Shown here: positions 59,400 to 64,000 of the stretch, one piece after another
How the letters are laid out: each line of letters begins with the position of its first letter
How positions within the stretch are numbered: the first letter of the stretch is position 1
NCBI GenBank assembly: GCA_003313425.1
Contig: NHZP01000019.1
Span: 558,001-622,000 of the forward strand
Source: Pseudopyrenochaeta lycopersici
Taxonomy: Eukaryota; Ascomycota; Dothideomycetes; Pleosporales; Pseudopyrenochaetaceae
Direction: 5' to 3'
Length of the DNA: 64,000 nucleotides
The notes under the pieces: generated by a model
What the model saw: only the letters and a program-made list of their open reading frames with translations
Databases searched by the model: none
What the model was told of the DNA's origin: nothing
Made by a program: the position numbers and the translations under genes

Positions 59400-62300
59400 A
59401 TGGATGGAAGACAGCGTAACTACCAAAATAGCAATGGGGACCCTCGGGCTCCTCCAAGCCGCCCAACTACTGGCGGCGCACGAGGGCCACCATCAACCGC
59501 CAGCTCCAGCGCCCCATCGTCGTCCATGTCCCGCGCCGAACGGTTCGACGATGAGCGGCGCCGCATCACCGAAAGCTGCTTCTCCAAAGTAGACGACCAA
59601 GGACAGCGTGCGTTTCCTTTGGAGCATCTCGTTCGCAGAATTATGGCGATGCTGACACCCTGCAGTTCAAGAATCGTACATCACCCATATCCGCGTCCAG
59701 GAAGATGGCCAGTACCCCCAGTCTCCGCCCCCTCCCAGCTCGGCCAGCACGAATAAAAAGGCCCGGATAATTATGGTCTCTGTCAGGAACACGGGCAGAG
59801 TAAAGCTGCACAAAGCACGAGAGAACGCCAATGGCACCTTCTCAATCGGCAAGTCCTGGCCAATGGAAGAGCTCTCTGCCGTCGAGAACTTTGTGCATCT
59901 GGTTCCCGGGAGTGATGAGGAAGCGCAGCGCAAGCAATGGGCTGCAGACAAGGGTTTTATGGTCACCATCTCCAAGCCCTACTATTGGGAAGCTGGCACC
60001 TCTAAAGAGAAGGAGTTCTTCATCGGCAGTATCGTCAAAATCTACAACAAATACACCAAAGGAGACTTTCCTGTTTTAACTGGCTTCAGCGCTGCTGAGC
60101 TTAACAGCTTGACTAACGGCCAACCGCATCTCGCAACCGCAGAAGGTCGTGCAGCGTTTGCAGCTGGCGCCAAAGATCGCGCTCCTCCAAACCAGCCCCG
60201 ACAGGCCACGCCAGAGCAACGGCAGTTTCCACCAAAGTCACCTGGTCCACCGCCAAGAAGGCCAGGAGAGTCACCACTCATACCCCCTGAAGACGGAAGA
60301 AGAGGCCCCATGCCGTCCGGAAATCCAAACTTCAGGAGAAATCCGGGAGAATACCAAGGCCCGAGGAGACCTGGTCAACAAGATGATCAATTCGCCGGTG
60401 GCAGTCGACCAAACACTGGGGATGATAGTCGCAGACCGCCCCCATTCATCCCGAACCGAGACACCCCACCCCTTCCAGATCTGAGGCAGAAGCGGTCCAT
60501 GGAGCAAAGCATACGGTCGCGGCCCAGTGGAGAAAGCATGAGAATGCGACCCGGCCAAGGTCGAGAACCTATTCCACCGACTCCAAACCTCCCTTCACAA
60601 ACCCTGACCCCTCAATCTTCCACGTCCGAGTTTGTTAGCCGCCCCAAGACTCCAGACTCCGTGAACATTCCGGCCGGTCTCAGTCCAGGGCGCCGACAAA
60701 CAGGCGACGATGCCCAGTCGCAGAGGTCTCAGAGATCTATAGACGAGCCATCGTTTGATGGACCACCACCGAGCCTGCCCCCGCTAGAGCCACGCAGACA
60801 GAACGGATATCCTTCGCCTAGGCGGGATCCCTCACCCAGAGGACTTCGACCGGGCACCGCTCAAAGCAGTGCTAGCTCAAATTTCAATAGGAATGACGAT
60901 ATGCCTCCAGAAGAGCCTCCGCAACGGAGACGGCCGTTCATGGATTCCAAACCTTCGCAAGCATCACAGCGTAGTATTGATAGCCAAGGCACTGAGGCAC
61001 GCACTGGTTTCAATAGCCCCTCGCAATCTCCAGCTCCGCCAGCAGACATACCGCCTCGAAGACGACCTCAAGAGATCCCGGAAAGGCTTAAAGTGGCTCC
61101 TCTGAACAATGCAGACCCTCAGAACCCATTGCACCCTTCACAGCCTACTGCTCCTCCTACCTCCCCACTCCCCCAGCTACCTACAGCCCCTATATCGCAG
61201 GTGTCTCAGCCAAATGAGGCTGCACCTGCCGTACAACCTACCACATCACAACCTGAAGAGGCCCAAAAGACTCTCTCTCCAACCGAGGAGCAGGAAAATG
61301 AAGTTGCTCATCGTCCTGGTCTGGGCCCCATGATCAAGAAGTCATTGGGCACAGCCGATGCTGCCAACAAGTTCCGAAAAGCCGCTGCAGCTGCGGGCGC
61401 TTTCAAACCCCGGGCTGGCGGTGCTGCAGCCAAGCTGTTTTCGAAGGACACCAAGACATCTGACGAGCCAGATGGTGTGAATGCAGTGTTCGTGCCCCAA
61501 CGGCCAACGCCAAAGGAGACGCCCAAGGAAGAGCCTGAGACGAAGGTAGACGAGGCGCCAAAGACCTTGCCGGACAGGTCCTCGAAAGAACGACCACGAA
61601 TTAGTACCGAGGTGGTTCCATCGGTAACAGTGTCCAGTCCTCTTGACCCGACTCCAGCTGCCGCTATACCAGAAGCCGAAGAGCAACCTAATGTGCCAAC
61701 TTCTGACAGAGCAGCTACAAGGAAGGCGGAAGCCGAGCCCGAAGTGCGCCGCAAAAAGCGAAGGTCTAACCAGCAGATTCAAAACATTTCTAGACTAGGG
61801 ATAGACCCACAAATCATCGATGAGCGAGGTTTGGAATTTGAAAGTCTTCTCTCGGAGCTCGGTTGGGGTAGCAGTGAGCTTTCTGCTAAGAATATTGAAT
61901 CTCTCGAGACCGATATCAAACGGGAGATTGCCCGTGTCGAAGCAGGCAGCTGGCTCAACCATCTGGAACAAAAGGACGACCGTGTTGAAGCTGTTGAACG
62001 CATGCTTGACCGCGCTATTGCAGAGTGTGACGAGCTTGAAGGGCTTCTGACATTATACAATGTTGAACTGAGCAGTCTGAATGACGATATTGCTTTCATC
62101 GAAGCCCAAAGTCAAGGTCTGCAGGTGCAGACAGCGAACCAGCGGTTATTGCAGCACGAACTCCAGCAGCTCGTCGAGACAATCTCAATCACTTCCGATC
62201 AACTGGAACCCCTGCGCCGGGCTCCTATAGGAAAAATCAATGGTCTCAGGGATATCGAGTCTTCTTTGGTCCTCCTTTACAAAGCTCTCATCACAATTGA

Positions 62301-64000
62301 TCCATCGTTTATTTCGGGTAGCCGGTCAAGTACCGCAGACGCAATCAACAGCAAATCAGGATTCGGGAACAGTGATCTTGCAACAATGCAGGCACTGCAA
62401 GAGAAGCGGGATAGATATCTCAGCGAGGGTGCCATGTTCCTGGACCGCCTCAAGAAGCATATGGAGATTACATTTGGAGCTGCTTTCATGTCCACCAAAG
62501 ATGCCCTGGCCACCATCGACCAAGGCTCTATGCCGTCTCTGAAGAAGAACATTGACGCGCATGATGCTGGCCGAAATGAACTATGGATGTTGAGTCCAGT
62601 CATGCTCTTTGCCAAAGAGATTGACCGAGCTTCTTGGAACTCACTGCTTCGAGTTTATCAGACTCAGGCAGCGCAGCTGTACCAGCAAGAAGTCCGCGAT
62701 AATATTCTAGCGTGGAGGCGGTTTGCTCGAAAGCCTACCGGCGAAGAGCAAGATTTATTATTCACTGCGCAAGAGAAGGAGACGGAAAGCATTTCGGGTA
62801 CAGCAAGGAAACTGACCGTAAAGCGAAGCCAGACACTTGCTCGCGGGTTAAGATCCGCATCTGGAGACAAAGAAAGCAAAGCGAACAAGGCCACGCAAGA
62901 CGGCAAGCTTCATGCCTTTGATGTATTTGCTCGGGTTCTTGAAGATACGGGCCCGGTCCTTTTGACGGAACAAAACTTCATCACCGAATTCTTCCACGCG
63001 ACGTCCACCGACTCTGTTGACTTTCCCGAGGCGGTACAAGCAGCGTCTCCAGAGGCTCGCCGAGGCCCAAATCTCTGGATACGGAAGCAATTTGAGGCTG
63101 ATCGAGCCATGGCGAAGCACGTAACTGGGGTTATGGAAGAGATATTCTCCTTCTGGCCTACCGAGATTCAAAGTCTGGTTGAATGGGCTATGCAGGCAGA
63201 CCCACTGTAAGTGAAGTTATCAGCATGCATACTCTTTTACTAATGCACTTATAGGCAGGGCGTGGGCATCTTAGGTGCTGTTGACCGAAAATTGGTCGAT
63301 ATTGAAGACTCTAACCAGGACTTTTTGACTCGAAACTTGCAAAAGATACACGAGCGTCTGCAAGGTCTCTTCAATCGCTTCCTTGATGAGCAAATACGCG
63401 CCATAGAAGACACAAAAGTCAAAATCAAGAAGCGCAAGGGAGTCATTGCGTTCATGAAGACCTTCCCACACTTCTCCATTGCAATCGAAAATATGCTACC
63501 GCCCGCGTCTGATGGCGGCGATCAACTGGAAATCAGGCGCATGGTCAGTGATGCGTACCAGAGGATCAATAAGGCTATGTTCGAGAGCTTGAAGGTTATC
63601 GCCAAAGAATCACCTGCTGTTATGGCTTCACAAGGGCAGGGAGATCCAGAAGACAAAGAAGCGCTTAACTACCACATTCTTCTAATTGAGAATATGAATC
63701 ACTACATGGAGGAAGTCGACGCACGCTCAGACTCAGTTCTGGAATTCTGGAAGGGCAAAGCTCAAGACGAGTACGCCGAGCACATGGGTCTCTACGTTGA
63801 CGCTGTCATCCGGAGACCGTTGGGCAAGCTTCTCGTAAGTCGCCATTTATTCATTCCTGGTGCAACTTGTCACTAACTTGAATTAGGAATTTGTCGAATC
63901 CACAGAGACCCTCCTTACCCAACCTGGAGCGAGCCCACAATCCATTGCCCAGCGCTCCTCCCACTCCCGCTCTGTCTTCAAGAAATTGGTACACTCAAAT
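59400..64000 (+). CDS. sec3: Exocyst complex subunit Sec3, C-terminus beyond the window
   Basis: Exons 59400-59607, 59666-63206, 63255-63834 and 63887 onward (introns 58, 48 and 52 nt) give 1481 residues up to the edge, with no stop. After a disordered head comes the Sec3 PH-like domain (FDDERRRITESCFSKV, SYITHIRVQEDG, RVKLHKARENANGTFSIGKSW, IVKIYNKYTKGDFP), which binds PI(4,5)P2 and Rho/Cdc42 in yeast. Next is a ~450-residue Pro/Ser/Arg-rich linker, and then helical rods from about residue 700 (LEFESLLSELGWGSSELSAKNIESLE; DEQIRAIEDTKVKIKKRKGVIAFMKTFPHFSIAIENML). Sec3 marks exocytosis sites and tethers secretory vesicles at the hyphal tip. Perhaps 40 to 100 residues are missing at the end. 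Divergent from srp40. Confidence 0.94.

Overview
This window is nuclear DNA of a filamentous ascomycete, most likely a Dothideomycete of the Pleosporales type. Almost every multi-exon gene has short introns (mostly 46-63 nt) with GTRNGY donors, CTRAY branch points 5-15 nt before the acceptor, and YAG ends. The gene set fits too: a QDE-2-type Argonaute, a HET-domain protein, a NACHT/TPR NLR-like protein, an exon-junction Barentsz protein and secreted carbohydrate-active enzymes. All gene models here were spliced by eye. The phase was checked at every junction, so the joined exons are in frame. The Dothideomycete assignment is inference. No ribosomal RNA, tRNA, CRISPR array or intact transposon was recognised.

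Left part (1-12.3 kb), accessory and host- or substrate-facing. It holds a secreted type-B carboxylesterase running off the left edge, a spliced small secreted cysteine-rich protein alone in about 4.8 kb of otherwise gene-free DNA (1046-5867), a five-exon MFS anion transporter of the allantoate/pantothenate family, a secreted GH5 glycosidase, and a GH88 unsaturated glucuronyl hydrolase divergent from the GH5 gene. Together these look like polymer deacylation, cleavage, oligosaccharide finishing and uptake, plus a candidate effector.

Middle (12.7-45 kb), regulatory and self-recognition genes mixed with housekeeping. It holds a roughly 2039-residue NACHT NTPase with a huge helical-repeat C-terminus, a CASC3/Barentsz (eIF4A3-binding) protein, a PNUTS-like protein with a PP1-docking motif, a TFIIS-N-like domain, a CCCH finger and a 73-codon glutamine tract, the SM protein Sly1 with a GC-AG intron, a HET-domain protein, a universal stress protein, mitochondrial ribosomal protein uS7m, and a slicer-competent Argonaute with a tandem-repeat RGG head.

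Right part (46-64 kb), mostly housekeeping. It holds a conserved-looking one-membrane-span coiled-coil protein of unknown role, V-ATPase subunit a, a PLP aminotransferase, a divergent pair of mitochondrial genes (EngB-type GTPase and FMC1) sharing a 203-bp promoter, an SRP40/Nopp140 nucleolar protein, and the exocyst subunit Sec3, which runs off the right edge.

The most noteworthy item is the cysteine-rich gene at 2805-3279. No single open reading frame covers it. After two introns are removed it encodes a signal peptide, an LxxR-type propeptide end and two tandem six-cysteine modules.
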